In this document: positions 29,034 to 38,645 of the stretch, one piece after another
How positions within the stretch are numbered: position 1 is the first letter of the stretch
Layout: the number at the start of each line of letters is the position of its first letter
Origin: Veillonellaceae bacterium
GTDB taxonomy: Bacteria > Bacillota > Negativicutes > Veillonellales > Dialisteraceae
NCBI GenBank assembly: GCA_025992895.1
Contig: DAJPGA010000001.1
Span: 1,320,501-1,384,500 of the forward strand
Direction of reading: 5' to 3'
DNA: 64,000 bases
Notes under the pieces: model-generated
The model's database searches: none
The model's input: the letters and a program-made list of their open reading frames with translations, nothing else
What the model was told of the DNA's origin: nothing
Program-made: the position numbers and the translations under genes

Positions 29034-30933
29034 TGTATATCCTTTTTCTGCCATAATCGGTATGGAAAAGGCTAAGAAAGCTATTTTGATTACCCTGGTA
29101 AATCCTCATGCCGGAGGACTTATTATATCTGGGAAAAGTGGATCAGGGAAATCCACTTTGATGCGCGGGGCAAGAGATCTGATTGATGATCCCTGGGTTG
29201 AACTGCCTGTCAGCGCAACGGAAGACCGTATTCTGGGGTCTGTAGATACAGAAAAGGCGGTTAAAACAGGAGACCGGGTTCTTCTCCCCGGCTTGATTGA
29301 TGAAGCGGATCAGGGAATTCTTTATATAGATGATGTAAATCTCCTGCAATCGGATTTATTGTCAATTGTTTTGGATATTCAACAAAATGGCAGTTATAAA
29401 CTGGAACGGGATGGATTGTCTATAGAGAGGAGATCCCGCTTTACTATCTTGTCAGTCATGAATCCTGATGGGGGATCCATCGCTTCATCAGCTTTAGATC
29501 GTTTTGGGCTTTTCGTAAGCATTGAAGAGACTGAAGAAATCAAGGAACGGGAAGAGATTATACGCCGTGTCTTGGAGTTTGAAAATAATGGAATTGAATT
29601 TAGAAATAAATGGTCTGATGAAAACGATGAGCGGAGAGAAAGAATAAAGCATGCAAGGGTAATTTTGCCAGAGGTTGAGTGTCCGGATGCTATGATTCAG
29701 CTTGCTGCCGTATATTCCTTGAAAGCGAATGTGTCCGGCCATAGAGCTGATATCTATTTGATTGAAGCGGCTAAAGCAATTGCCGCTATGTATGGCCGTA
29801 AATTTATTATTCCTAAGGATATTGAAGAAGCCGCCGAATTTGTTTTGCCTCATAGAATGAGAAAAAGTACAGATCCAGAAAAAGACAGCACCCCGGAGAC
29901 AAAGCAAAATGAGAACCAAACACAGGACGAGCCAGATAAACCTAAGAATAATGAACCGCTTCCCCCAAAAGAAAATGATATAAATCCAGATCAGTTAAGT
30001 GACATGCGGGATGAACTAAATAGTGATGATAGTGAATCAGAAGATAATACAGCAAATGCCCCTGCACCTCAGGATGATCAGGTTGACCAGGCAGATCTGA
30101 GTGTGGCACTGCCTCCTATATGGATTCAGCCCCAGAGGTTGAAGCTTAAGAAAAGCGGGGATGGGAAACGCGAATTTGTATTAACGGATAAGAAACAAGG
30201 AAGATACGTAAGATCGAAACTCCCCAGAGGGAAAGTCTCTGACATCGCTTTTGACGCCACCCTTAGAGCAGCGGCACCCTATCAAAAGGCGCGGCATCTG
30301 TCAAATAAGGATCTGGCATTTGTCATCACTGGAAAAGATCTTAGAGATAAGGTAAGAGAAAAACGTACGGGACATGTATTTTTATTCGTTGTTGACGCCA
30401 GTGGTTCAATGGGTGCCAAAAAGCGGATGAGCATCGTTAAGGGTGTTATCTTCAAGATGCTGCTTGAGGCATATCAGAAGAGAGACAGAGTGGGCATGAT
30501 CGCTTTCCGGAAACGCAAAGCTGAAGTCCTGCTTCCCATAACCAGAAGTGTTGAATTCGCACAGAAAAAATTAGCCGATCTTCCTACAGGCGGGAAAACT
30601 CCCCTGGCAAGCGGTATTCAGAAAGCAGAAGATGTATTGGACCTGCTCTACCGTCAGGAACCTTCACAGGAGCCTGTAGTGATTTTTATAACAGATGGAA
30701 GGGCGACAGTTGGTTTGAACGCTGATTCAGATCCTGTAGCAGATGCATTGAAGGAAGGAGCACGTTTAAGAAAGAGAAATTTGCCAATTGCTGTCATAGA
30801 TACAGAAAGTGGTTATATCAGGCTTGGGCTGGCTGAAAAATTAGCAGATATCATGGGAGCCACTTATTTTCATGTAGATAAGCTGTCTGAAGATTCCCTG
30901 CTGCATATCTGGAGAACGACAACAGAGGATTGA
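29020..30933 (+). CDS. ChlD/BchD-type chelatase subunit (AAA+ plus von Willebrand A domain)
   Basis: A 637-residue two-domain protein. The N-terminal AAA+ module has intact Walker A (GKSGSGKST, 38-46) and Walker B ([10 protein letters not shown]), although this subunit is often degenerate in magnesium chelatases. An acidic, proline-rich linker (about 285-355) leads to a C-terminal von Willebrand A domain with a full metal site, DASGS (459-463), TPLAS and ITDGRA. It bridges the ATPase ring and the large chelatase subunit. Start ATG ATG at 29020/29023 lies inside the end of the ChlI-like gene, so the pair is coupled. N-terminal halves of the two proteins are clearly paralogous (FPFTAIIG versus YPFSAIIG). 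Confidence 0.9.
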   Translation: MMKRNVYPFSAIIGMEKAKKAILITLVNPHAGGLIISGKSGSGKSTLMRGARDLIDDPWVELPVSATEDRILGSVDTEKAVKTGDRVLLPGLIDEADQGILYIDDVNLLQSDLLSIVLDIQQNGSYKLERDGLSIERRSRFTILSVMNPDGGSIASSALDRFGLFVSIEETEEIKEREEIIRRVLEFENNGIEFRNKWSDENDERRERIKHARVILPEVECPDAMIQLAAVYSLKANVSGHRADIYLIEAAKAIAAMYGRKFIIPKDIEEAAEFVLPHRMRKSTDPEKDSTPETKQNENQTQDEPDKPKNNEPLPPKENDINPDQLSDMRDELNSDDSESEDNTANAPAPQDDQVDQADLSVALPPIWIQPQRLKLKKSGDGKREFVLTDKKQGRYVRSKLPRGKVSDIAFDATLRAAAPYQKARHLSNKDLAFVITGKDLRDKVREKRTGHVFLFVVDASGSMGAKKRMSIVKGVIFKMLLEAYQKRDRVGMIAFRKRKAEVLLPITRSVEFAQKKLADLPTGGKTPLASGIQKAEDVLDLLYRQEPSQEPVVIFITDGRATVGLNADSDPVADALKEGARLRKRNLPIAVIDTESGYIRLGLAEKLADIMGATYFHVDKLSEDSLLHIWRTTTED

Positions 30934-30991
30934 TTATTTAAAGATTTTCTAATATAATGATATAATTTTAGAAATAAGAGATTTGTCTTAT
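30930..30991 (+). promoter_or_regulatory. Promoter and palindrome before the ABC exporter
   Basis: TTGATT (30930-30935) and TATAAT (30953-30958) are 17 bp apart; a second, extended -10 TGATATAAT has its hexamer at 30961-30966. Over the predicted start lies ATAAGA-GATTTG-TCTTAT (30974-30991), resembling the palindrome before the cobN-like gene. Confidence 0.6.
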
Positions 30992-31056
30992 CCTTTACCT
31001 ACAGAATACATGAAATTCTTCTCTAAAATTGTATGAAGCTCCAGAGGTATATTTTT

Positions 31057-32802
31057 ATGGTAAAAAGTTTCTTGAAGTATTATAAGCCTTATATGACAAT
31101 ACTTATTGGTGTCATTATAGGGACATTTGTCATGGCCGGTCTTGACCTTATCTTTCCTATTGTTGTCAGACATCTGATAAATGAGATACTGCCGACAAAG
31201 GACATGTATCAGCTTTTTATAGGATCAGGAGTGCTGCTATTCTTATATATCGTCAATTTCATCGTGCAGTACGCAGTACAGTATTATGGGCATATTATGA
31301 GTGCTTCTATAGAACACGATATGCGGTCAGCGTTGTTCAAACATATAGAGAAACTGTCTTTCCATTATTTTGATAATGAGAAGACAGGGCAGCTCCTTTC
31401 CAGAATTACGAGCGATATAACAGAGATTAGTGACTTGGCATTTAGAGGCCCTAATGATGTGCTTCTTTGCGGCGTTATTATGGCAGGTACTTTGGTTGTT
31501 ATGCTGCTCATGAACTGGAGACTGGCGATTATCATAGGCACATTGTTGATTGCTAAAAGCATTCATACAGTTAAAGTGAATCGCGCCATGAAACAATCAT
31601 TCCGCAAGAATCGTGTGAAAGCGGGAGAAGTAAGTGCCCGTGCAGAGGAGAGTCTTTCCGGGATCCGTCTGGTTAAAGCCTTCGCGCAAGAAGCATTTGA
31701 GCTCAAGCGTTTCACTGAAAAGAGCCGGGAATTAAGAGATACAAAATTTGAATCATACCGACTCGTTGCCTATTTTTCCAGCGGTATTAATTTCTTTACC
31801 AATATAATTAATGTCGTCGTCTTGTTAGTCGGCGGAATGATGATTGCCGGCGGTACATTGACAGTCAGCGACTTCGTTGCTTTTTTGCTTTATGTTAATA
31901 TTTTTATGCGCCCTGTATTCCGCTTAACAATTCTGGCTGAAGTTTATCAGCGAGGAATGGCGGGTTTTCATCGTTTTGAGGAAATTATGCATACAGAGCC
32001 GCTGATTAAGGACAGCATTAAGCCAGCCAGTGTGAAGGACATCCGGGGGGATATACTGTTTGAAGATCTATCATTTGGCTACGATCCGAATCATCTGGTT
32101 CTGCATGATCTCAATCTTTCGATTCCTGCGGGTCAGACAGTGGCTTTTGTCGGAGAGACCGGGGCAGGAAAGAGTACGCTGGTCAACTTGCTCCTTAGGT
32201 TTTATGAACCGACAAAAGGTCGGATTACTTTGGATGGCAGGGATCTGAAGGATTTCAGTCAGCAGGATTTACGAAGGCAGATTGGCATTGTGCAGCAAGA
32301 CGTCTTTCTGTTTAGTGATACAATCGCCGATAATATCAGCTATGGCAAGGAAAATGCAAATAGTTGGGAAATCGAAGAGGCTGCTAAACTTGCGGCGGCA
32401 GATGGTTTTATTAATAATCTTCCTGAAGGCTACGATACCAAAGTCGGCGAACGAGGAGTCAAACTCTCGGGCGGCCAGAAGCAGAGAATTGCAATCGCAC
32501 GTGTTTTCTTGAAGAATCCACCCGTCGTTGTTCTTGACGAAGCAACATCCGCACTGGACACACAGACCGAAAAAGTAATTCAGGAAGCACTTGACAGGCT
32601 TGCCGCTGACAGAACGACAATTATTATTGCACACCGTCTTTCTACGGTAAGGAATGCAGACTGCATTTGCGTTCTTGATCATGGAAAAATTATAGAAAAG
32701 GGAACACATGACGAATTGATTGCTAATAAAGGCAAATACTTTGAGCTTTATCAAGCCCAGCAGAAGAAAATACGTCATGAGGAACCCTTTGAGGAGACAT
32801 AA
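31057..32802 (+). CDS. ABC transporter, fused permease and ATPase (MsbA-like half transporter)
   Basis: A 581-residue type IV exporter half-molecule: six membrane helices in the first ~310 residues, then an ATPase with Walker A GETGAGKST (about 366-374), Q-loop IVQQDVFLFSDTI, signature LSGGQKQR and Walker B VVVLDEATSALD. It would act as a homodimer. The start at 31057 follows AGAGG with nine-base spacing; an in-frame ATG at 31033 has no site. Substrate is unknown: lipid, peptide, drug or tetrapyrrole are all possible. It follows the chelatase genes but has its own promoter, so a link to them is only suggested. Confidence 0.85.
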   Translation: MVKSFLKYYKPYMTILIGVIIGTFVMAGLDLIFPIVVRHLINEILPTKDMYQLFIGSGVLLFLYIVNFIVQYAVQYYGHIMSASIEHDMRSALFKHIEKLSFHYFDNEKTGQLLSRITSDITEISDLAFRGPNDVLLCGVIMAGTLVVMLLMNWRLAIIIGTLLIAKSIHTVKVNRAMKQSFRKNRVKAGEVSARAEESLSGIRLVKAFAQEAFELKRFTEKSRELRDTKFESYRLVAYFSSGINFFTNIINVVVLLVGGMMIAGGTLTVSDFVAFLLYVNIFMRPVFRLTILAEVYQRGMAGFHRFEEIMHTEPLIKDSIKPASVKDIRGDILFEDLSFGYDPNHLVLHDLNLSIPAGQTVAFVGETGAGKSTLVNLLLRFYEPTKGRITLDGRDLKDFSQQDLRRQIGIVQQDVFLFSDTIADNISYGKENANSWEIEEAAKLAAADGFINNLPEGYDTKVGERGVKLSGGQKQRIAIARVFLKNPPVVVLDEATSALDTQTEKVIQEALDRLAADRTTIIIAHRLSTVRNADCICVLDHGKIIEKGTHDELIANKGKYFELYQAQQKKIRHEEPFEET

Positions 32803-32819
32803 TCATTTATGGTATTTCA

Positions 32820-32859
32820 TAACAAAGAGGAGCCGGTTAATCCGGCTCCTCTTTGTTGT
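32820..32859. terminator. Bidirectional terminator between exporter and galU
   Basis: AACAAAGAGGAGCCGG and CCGGCTCCTCTTTGTT form a perfect 16-bp stem around TTAAT. It serves the converging exporter (+) and galU (-) genes. Confidence 0.95.
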
Positions 32860-32865
32860 TAAATG

Positions 32866-33750
32866 TTAAATTTTATTGTCCAAGAGCAATGACTTCAGAT
32901 ATTGACGGAATTCAGGACCGATATCGTCCCTTCTCAGGGCAAATTCCACGGTTGCCTTTAGATATCCAAGCTTATTCCCGGTATCGTAGCGCTTTCCTTT
33001 AAAGTTATAGGCATAGACGTTTCCGTTTTTTGCCATGACACGCAGGGCATCTGTCAATTGAATTTCCCCGCCTTTTCCAGGTTTGGTCTGTTCCAGTATT
33101 TTGAAAACCTCAGGGGTGATGACATAACGGCCCAGTGCTGCAAATCTGCTGGGCGCTTCTTCAATGGAAGGCTTTTCAATCATATCCTTAACTTTGAGGA
33201 GATCGGGATTGTCCGTTGGTGTTCCGTTAATAATGCCATAAGAAGATACCTGCTCCGGACGTACGAGCTGGCAGCCGATGATTGTTCCGCCTGTTTTGTC
33301 ATATTGGGAAATCAATTGTTTAAGCGCAGGCTCACCGGATCCGCTATAGACAACATCGTCACCTAAAATGACACCAAATGGTTCTCCATCCATAAATTCC
33401 TTAGCGCAGAGAATCGCGTCCCCAAGACCTCGCATATATTGCTGGCGTGTGTAATGAATTTTGACAGAAGCAACCTGACGGACTTCTTTCAATAAGTCCA
33501 TCTTTCCGGATTCATAGAGATGCTGTTCAAGTTCAGGGGAAGAATCAAAATGATCCTCAATAGCTCTTTTGGCATGTCCTGAAATGATTAAAATCTGTTC
33601 AATGCCGCTGGCCTTTATTTCTTCAACGATATATTGAATGGTAGGCTTATCAACGATAGGAAGCATTTCTTTAGGCATGGCTTTCGTTTCCGGAAGGAAG
33701 CGTGTCCCGAATCCTGCTGCCGGAATGACAGCTTTTCTGATTTTTTGCAT
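32866..33750 (-). CDS. galU: UTP-glucose-1-phosphate uridylyltransferase
   Basis: A 294-residue nucleotidyltransferase forming UDP-glucose from UTP and glucose 1-phosphate. The N-terminal PAAGFGTRFLPETKAMPKEM (residues 10-29) is the nucleotide-binding signature; VDKPTIQYIVEE, ILGDDVVYSG and RYVITPEVF follow as in GalU. UDP-glucose supplies glycolipid and envelope sugar synthesis, possibly including the glycosyltransferase encoded at 7469. Ribosome binding bases AGGTGA precede the ATG. It is transcribed alone and shares a divergent intergenic region with the amino-acid ABC operon. Confidence 0.95.
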   Translation of the reverse strand: MQKIRKAVIPAAGFGTRFLPETKAMPKEMLPIVDKPTIQYIVEEIKASGIEQILIISGHAKRAIEDHFDSSPELEQHLYESGKMDLLKEVRQVASVKIHYTRQQYMRGLGDAILCAKEFMDGEPFGVILGDDVVYSGSGEPALKQLISQYDKTGGTIIGCQLVRPEQVSSYGIINGTPTDNPDLLKVKDMIEKPSIEEAPSRFAALGRYVITPEVFKILEQTKPGKGGEIQLTDALRVMAKNGNVYAYNFKGKRYDTGNKLGYLKATVEFALRRDDIGPEFRQYLKSLLLDNKI

Positions 33751-33832
33751 AACTTTTCACCTCAAATAGTTTAGAGACTCCTGCTGCTTGAAGAGTCTGG
33801 AACCTGAAACTATATTTATGTCTTATTCAATT

Positions 33833-33860
33833 AGTATAGCATAATCGGTTTTATTTTGAA
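33833..33860 (-). promoter_or_regulatory. Promoter of galU (minus strand)
   Basis: Read on the minus strand, TTCAAA (33855-33860), 16-bp spacer, then TGCTATACT with hexamer at 33833-33838. Confidence 0.6.
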
Positions 33861-33961
33861 TTTCTGGATTTGATACATGTCTCTCTTAAACATCCAGTTC
33901 ATGAAAACCTTGGGTCTAGAAGATGAAAAATAATAATTTATACGATTTATGCAGAATTTAA

Positions 33962-33990
33962 TTGACTTAATTGTATAATTATGCTATATT
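33962..33990 (+). promoter_or_regulatory. Promoter of the amino-acid ABC operon
   Basis: TTGACT (33962-33967), 17-bp spacer, TATATT (33985-33990) preceded by TG (TGCTATATT). Confidence 0.85.
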
Positions 33991-34016
33991 CAGATGCATA
34001 GAAAGGCGTGAGAATA

Positions 34017-34769
34017 ATGACTGATAAAAAGCAGATTATATACGAAGTCAAGCACCTGCAAAAATCTTTCGGCAATGTCGAAGTACTTAAGGATATAAAT
34101 ATGAAAATAGAGAACGGGGAAGTTTGTACGATCATAGGACCATCCGGATCCGGAAAAAGTACACTTCTTCGCTGCCTGAATTTACTTGAAAAGCCGACGG
34201 GCGGTGAGCTTTGGTTTGAAGGCAAGAGGGTCAATGAAAAGACGGATGTAAAAATGCTGAGAAGAGATGTCGGCATGGTATTCCAGTCATTCAATCTTTT
34301 TCCTATGTTTACAGCGCTTGAGAATGTTATGTATGCGCCAATCCATATAAAAAAGATGTCCAAAAGCCAGGCTCGTGAAGAGGGAATGGAACTGTTGGCC
34401 AAGGTCGGTCTGGAAAACAGAGCTGATTATTACCCGGGAGAGCTTTCCGGAGGCCAGCAGCAGCGTGTCGCTATTGCACGCGCTCTCGCAATGAAACCGA
34501 AGATGCTTTTATTTGATGAACCGACATCCGCATTGGATCCTGAATTGGTAGGGGACGTCCTTTCGGTCATGAAAGAGGTTGCCCTGGCTGGAATGACGAT
34601 GGCAGTCGTTACCCATGAAATGCAGTTTGCAAGATCCGTTTCCAGCCATGTTGTGTTTATGGATCAGGGGTATATCGTAGAAGAAGGGAATCCGGAGGAT
34701 ATATTTACTCATCCGAAGGAAGAAAGAACGCAGACATTCCTTAAACGGTTGCTGCATGCAGATATATAG
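34017..34769 (+). CDS. Polar amino-acid ABC transporter ATP-binding protein (GlnQ-like)
   Basis: A 250-residue ATPase with Walker [10 protein letters not shown] (about 40-48), signature LSGGQQQR, Walker [17 protein letters not shown] and the switch-histidine segment [10 protein letters not shown], all typical of the GlnQ/HisP subfamily for polar amino acids. ATG 34017 is preceded by AAAGG at ten-base spacing; the upstream in-frame GTG at 34008 lies too close to that site. It pairs with the permease 14 nt downstream. No binding-protein gene is adjacent. Confidence 0.9.
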   Translation: MTDKKQIIYEVKHLQKSFGNVEVLKDINMKIENGEVCTIIGPSGSGKSTLLRCLNLLEKPTGGELWFEGKRVNEKTDVKMLRRDVGMVFQSFNLFPMFTALENVMYAPIHIKKMSKSQAREEGMELLAKVGLENRADYYPGELSGGQQQRVAIARALAMKPKMLLFDEPTSALDPELVGDVLSVMKEVALAGMTMAVVTHEMQFARSVSSHVVFMDQGYIVEEGNPEDIFTHPKEERTQTFLKRLLHADI

Positions 34770-34783
34770 GAGATGACATTATT

Positions 34784-35476
34784 ATGGATTTGGTAATTGA
34801 TACAGCGGTTAAATATAATGACATCTTTATGTCCGGCGCTAAAATTACGATTATTATTTCATTGCTTTCCTGCTTTTTCGGCCTTTTGCTGGGTATTATT
34901 CTTGCATTCATGAAAATCTCCGGCATTAAAATTCTGCAGGCAATTGCTACTGTTTATGTTGAAATTATCAGAGGTACTCCAGTACTCGTACAGATTTCAC
35001 TCGTGTTCTTCGGGCTTCCGTTCCTTGGGATCCATTTCCCGAGTTTCCAGATCCTGGGTGTTGATTTTGAACGCTTATCGGCGGGTGTATTGGCACTTAT
35101 TATCAATTCCGGTGCTTATGAATGTGAAATTGTAAGATCAGGAATTCAGTCCATTCCAAAGGGGCAGCTCGAAGGTGCAATGTCACTCGGGTTTTCCAAA
35201 TGGGAATCAATGATCCGGATTATCATTCCGCAGGCGATTCGTAATATTCTGCCGGTCATCGGAAACGAATTTGTTACACTGATCAAGGAATCCTCCCAGG
35301 TTTCCGTCATCGGTATGGCAGATCTGATGTATACGGCAACCACGATTCAGGGAATCAGCTTCCAGCCGTTCCCGCCGCTGGTTATTGTTGCAGTATATTA
35401 CTTCATCATGACATTCTTCGTATCTATGTGTCTTAAGGTTCTTGAAAGACGTTTAAAGGTTAAGAGCGTCAGATAA
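34784..35476 (+). CDS. Polar amino-acid ABC transporter permease (HisM/GlnP family)
   Basis: A 230-residue membrane protein with about five helices and the family EAA loop, seen here as GAMSLGFSKWESMIRIIIPQAIRN. The N-terminal region EIIRGTPVLVQISLVFFGLP is the signature of histidine/glutamine-type permeases. It is encoded directly after its ATPase. The periplasmic binding protein must be encoded elsewhere. The unit ends at a hairpin terminator. Confidence 0.92.
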   Translation: MDLVIDTAVKYNDIFMSGAKITIIISLLSCFFGLLLGIILAFMKISGIKILQAIATVYVEIIRGTPVLVQISLVFFGLPFLGIHFPSFQILGVDFERLSAGVLALIINSGAYECEIVRSGIQSIPKGQLEGAMSLGFSKWESMIRIIIPQAIRNILPVIGNEFVTLIKESSQVSVIGMADLMYTATTIQGISFQPFPPLVIVAVYYFIMTFFVSMCLKVLERRLKVKSVR

Positions 35477-35484
35477 TTGAGTTT

Positions 35485-35528
35485 AAAGCTTCTATCTGGA
35501 AGGATTCATATTCCGGATAGAGGCTTTT
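35485..35528 (+). terminator. Terminator after the amino-acid permease gene
   Basis: AAAGCTTCTATCTGGAA pairs imperfectly with the CCGGATAGAGGCTTTTT side, loop of about 10 nt, ending in five T residues. Confidence 0.85.
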
Positions 35529-35690
35529 TGATTAGGATGAAATTTTCAGGCATATGCAAAAGGCACCAGGTATTAAGGGAAATAAATAAAAAATGTAATA
35601 TTCTAAAACGTTTTCATGAAGTTGGGTGGTATTATATTTATAGGGAAAAGAATTGGAATTTGTATTTCGATGTGAGTTGAGGTGGTGACT

Positions 35691-36383
35691 TTGGATACAT
35701 TAGATGCCCTTTTTAAAGAATGGAGTATTTGGGGAATAGGCTTCCGCCTGCTGATGGCAACCGTGGCTGGCGTTATCATAGGAATGGACAGAGAATATAA
35801 AAACAAGGGCGCCGGTGTAAAAACTCATGCGCTTGTCTGTATCGGAGCCGCTATGGCAATGATATTAAATGAGTATGTCTTGAGAAATTATCCTGCGTCC
35901 AATACGGATTTGACACGTCTTGGAGCGCAGGTTATCAGCGGTATCGGCTTTCTTGGTGTAGGTACGATTATTGTTACGGGCAGAAATGAAGTCAAAGGGC
36001 TGACAACGGCAGCCGGATTGTGGGCATGTGCTATCATAGGACTCTCGGCAGGGATCGGTTTTTTTGAAGGGACTATTATTGCACAGATTTTTGTTATCTT
36101 TGTATTAAGAGTGCTGGAGCCCGTAGATAAGCATCTGCGGCGGCAGGCTAAGGATTTTGACCTTTATGTGGAGTTCAGCGATATCCAGTCAATCAAAGCA
36201 TTTCTGATGGATGTAAGAAAGAAGGGCGTGGAGATCACAAACTTCAATGTATTTAAAGAAAAGCATGGAGCGGCTGCTCTTGCTGCAACTATGACTATGA
36301 AGGTGCCGCATCATGGCGAGAAGGTGAAGTATATTTCTTATTTGCAGACCGTTGAGGGAATCTCTTATGTTCATGAAATTTGA
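35691..36383 (+). CDS. MgtC/SapB family membrane protein
   Basis: About 230 residues. The N-terminal membrane part has the MgtC signature: GVIIGMDREYKNKGAGVKTH, then ALVCIGAAMAMI, GIGFLGVGTII and GLTTAAGLWACAIIGLSAG, giving four to five helices; a soluble C-terminal domain (about 150-230) follows. Family members are tied to magnesium homeostasis and survival at low magnesium, though a transport activity is not settled. GAGG at 35679-35682 best suits TTG 35691 as start; in-frame GTG codons at 35682 and 35685 overlap that site and are less likely. A candidate extended -10 (TGGTATTAT, 35628-35636) lies upstream. Confidence 0.85.
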   Translation: MDTLDALFKEWSIWGIGFRLLMATVAGVIIGMDREYKNKGAGVKTHALVCIGAAMAMILNEYVLRNYPASNTDLTRLGAQVISGIGFLGVGTIIVTGRNEVKGLTTAAGLWACAIIGLSAGIGFFEGTIIAQIFVIFVLRVLEPVDKHLRRQAKDFDLYVEFSDIQSIKAFLMDVRKKGVEITNFNVFKEKHGAAALAATMTMKVPHHGEKVKYISYLQTVEGISYVHEI

Positions 36384-36430
36384 AATATTTTAAATCTTTG
36401 CCTTGATTGCAATTAAGTTCTGATAATTTC

Positions 36431-36459
36431 TTGACAAACTAATTTTATAAGGTTATAGT
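36431..36459 (+). promoter_or_regulatory. Promoter of thrS
   Basis: TTGACA (36431-36436), 17-bp spacer, TATAGT (36454-36459). Confidence 0.9.
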
Positions 36460-36465
36460 GTTTAT

Positions 36466-36690
36466 ATTAAATGTAGTGCAAGAGACATGACATTTCAGAC
36501 AGGCATGCCAAGAGAGTCTATGGCTGGTGTGAATAGACGATGCGGTTGAACTGTTACCACTCTTAAACAGAAAGATCCGAAATCTTTCCGGTGAACACCG
36601 TTATATGTCAGAGAGAAGCTTAGGCTTTAATTTGGGTGGAACCACGGAATAAAACTTTCGTCCCTTACGGGACGGAAGTTTTTTATTTTG
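36466..36690 (+). promoter_or_regulatory. T-box riboswitch controlling thrS
   Basis: The T-box sequence GGGTGGAACCACGG is at 36634-36647, followed by a terminator hairpin (36652-36688, stem ACTTTCGTCCC/GGGACGGAAGT, then TTTTTT). Stem I begins near AGTG (about 36475) paired with CACT (36558-36561); its 3' side carries the threonine codon ACC at 36556-36558, the likely specifier. Uncharged tRNA(Thr) would pair there and at the T-box bulge, favouring antitermination. This is the standard arrangement for thrS in Firmicutes. Confidence 0.95.
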
Positions 36691-36735
36691 ATGGATGTAT
36701 CCCGAAACAAATTTTATAGAAAGGGTGAAATTGTT

Positions 36736-38643
36736 ATGGTTACAATTCATTTGAAAGATGGAAAGGAAAAGCAGTTTGAAAGCAATGTTGCACTTTCCGA
36801 AGCTGCAAAAGCTATTTCCAACAGTTTGGGAAAAGAGGCCATTGTAGCTAAAGTTGATGGCGAATTGACAGATCTTCGTGATCCGATTGTAGATGGAACC
36901 ACTGTAGAATTCTTCACAAAAAAGGATCCGGAAGGACTTTTCACACTCAGACATACTGCAGCACATGTAATGGCTCAGGCAATTCAGCATTTATATCCAG
37001 GCGTAAAATTTGCAATTGGCCCGGCTATTGATGATGGATTCTATTATGATATCGACTCTGAACATGTTTTCAGCCAGGAAGACTTTGATGCCATCGAAAG
37101 AGAAATGGCAAAGATCAGCAAGGAAAATATTCCGCTGGTTAAAAAGGTTTTGCCGAGAGCAGAAGCATTGGAATTCTTCAAAGAAAAGAATCAGGACTAT
37201 AAAGTCATGCTGATTGAAGATCTTCCGGAGGATGCTGTTATTTCCTTGTACGAACAGGGAGATTTCACAGACCTTTGCGCAGGCCCGCATATGAAAGCAA
37301 CTGGCAAAGTTAAGGTATTTAAGCTGATGACCGTTGCAGGTGCTTACTGGCGAGGCGATGAACATAACAAGATGCTTCAGCGTATTTACGCAACTGCATT
37401 CTTCAACAAAGAAGATCTTGAACATTTCCTCTTTGTACGTGCAGAAGCAGAAAAACGTGATCACAGAAAACTCGGAAAACAGCTTGACCTCTTTTCCTTC
37501 CACGAAGAAGGTCCTGGTTTCCCGTTCTTCCATCCAAAGGGAATGGTTCTCCGCAATCAGCTGATGGAATATGAAAGACAGCTGTTCAAGGAATTCGGCT
37601 ATGTTGAAATCATGACACCAGTCATCCTCTCCAAGAAGCTGTGGATCCAGTCCGGCCATTGGGATCATTATAAGGAAAATATGTACTTCACCAAGATTGA
37701 TGATGAAGACTATGCAATTAAGCCGATGAACTGCCCGGGAGGAATTCTTTACTTCAAGAGCCAGCAGCGTTCCTATCGCGATCTTCCGATGCGCGTCGGT
37801 GAATTCGGCCTTGTACACAGACATGAGCTGCACGGAGCCCTTCATGGATTATTCCGCGTCCGCTGCTTCACACAGGATGATGCGCATATCTTCATGACTC
37901 AGGATCAGATGAAGGACGAAGTTATCAAGTGCATGTCCATGTATAAGAAGATGTATGGAGTTTTCGGTCTTGAATATCATGTAGAACTGTCCACCCGTCC
38001 TGAAAACTCAATGGGCAGTGATGAACTTTGGGAAATTTCGACAAATGCACTTCGTGAAGCCATTGAAATTGCCGGCGTTCCGTATCAGATCAATGAGGGC
38101 GACGGTGCATTCTATGGACCTAAGCTGGATTTCCATGTACAGGATTCCCTGGGAAGAACATGGCAGTGCGGCACGATTCAGATGGATATGCAGCTGCCGG
38201 AAAGATTTGACGTCAATTATGTCGGCGAAGATGGAAACAAGCATCGCGCTGTCATGCTGCATCGTGCAGGATACGGTTCTCTTGAACGTTTCATCGGCAT
38301 CCTGATTGAACATTATGCCGGCGCCTTTCCGACCTGGATTGCTCCTGTACAGGTTAAGGTTATCCCGGTAACTGAAAAGAATCTGGAATATGCAAAGGCT
38401 GTTGCAGACGCTATGTCCGAATCTGATATCCGTGTAGAAGTCGAAGAAGCCAATGAAACACTCGGATACAAGATCCGCAAGGCACAGATGGAAAAGGTTC
38501 CTTATATGCTGATTGTCGGCGACAAGGAAATGAAGACGCATACGGTTTCTATCAGAAGCAGAAAAAATGGTGATGAAGGTTCAACACCAGTTGCGATGTT
38601 CGTTGCCAACCTGATTCGTGAAATTAAAACCAGAGAAGGTTGA
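36736..38643 (+). CDS. thrS: Threonyl-tRNA synthetase
   Basis: A 635-residue class II synthetase. It has the N-terminal TGS domain (MVTIHLKDGKEKQFE), the editing/second additional domain (LRHTAAHVMAQAI and the CAGPH zinc/editing motif), the catalytic core (motif 2 FRVRCFTQDDAHIF; zinc ligand region KPMNCPGG) and the C-terminal anticodon-binding domain (APVQVKVIPVTEK). The start ATG 36736 follows AAGGGTGA; an in-frame ATG at 36688 lies in the T-box terminator. Expression is set by the T-box leader. The gene is followed after two bases by the HutP-like gene. Confidence 0.98.
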   Translation: MVTIHLKDGKEKQFESNVALSEAAKAISNSLGKEAIVAKVDGELTDLRDPIVDGTTVEFFTKKDPEGLFTLRHTAAHVMAQAIQHLYPGVKFAIGPAIDDGFYYDIDSEHVFSQEDFDAIEREMAKISKENIPLVKKVLPRAEALEFFKEKNQDYKVMLIEDLPEDAVISLYEQGDFTDLCAGPHMKATGKVKVFKLMTVAGAYWRGDEHNKMLQRIYATAFFNKEDLEHFLFVRAEAEKRDHRKLGKQLDLFSFHEEGPGFPFFHPKGMVLRNQLMEYERQLFKEFGYVEIMTPVILSKKLWIQSGHWDHYKENMYFTKIDDEDYAIKPMNCPGGILYFKSQQRSYRDLPMRVGEFGLVHRHELHGALHGLFRVRCFTQDDAHIFMTQDQMKDEVIKCMSMYKKMYGVFGLEYHVELSTRPENSMGSDELWEISTNALREAIEIAGVPYQINEGDGAFYGPKLDFHVQDSLGRTWQCGTIQMDMQLPERFDVNYVGEDGNKHRAVMLHRAGYGSLERFIGILIEHYAGAFPTWIAPVQVKVIPVTEKNLEYAKAVADAMSESDIRVEVEEANETLGYKIRKAQMEKVPYMLIVGDKEMKTHTVSIRSRKNGDEGSTPVAMFVANLIREIKTREG

Positions 38644-38645
38644 TT

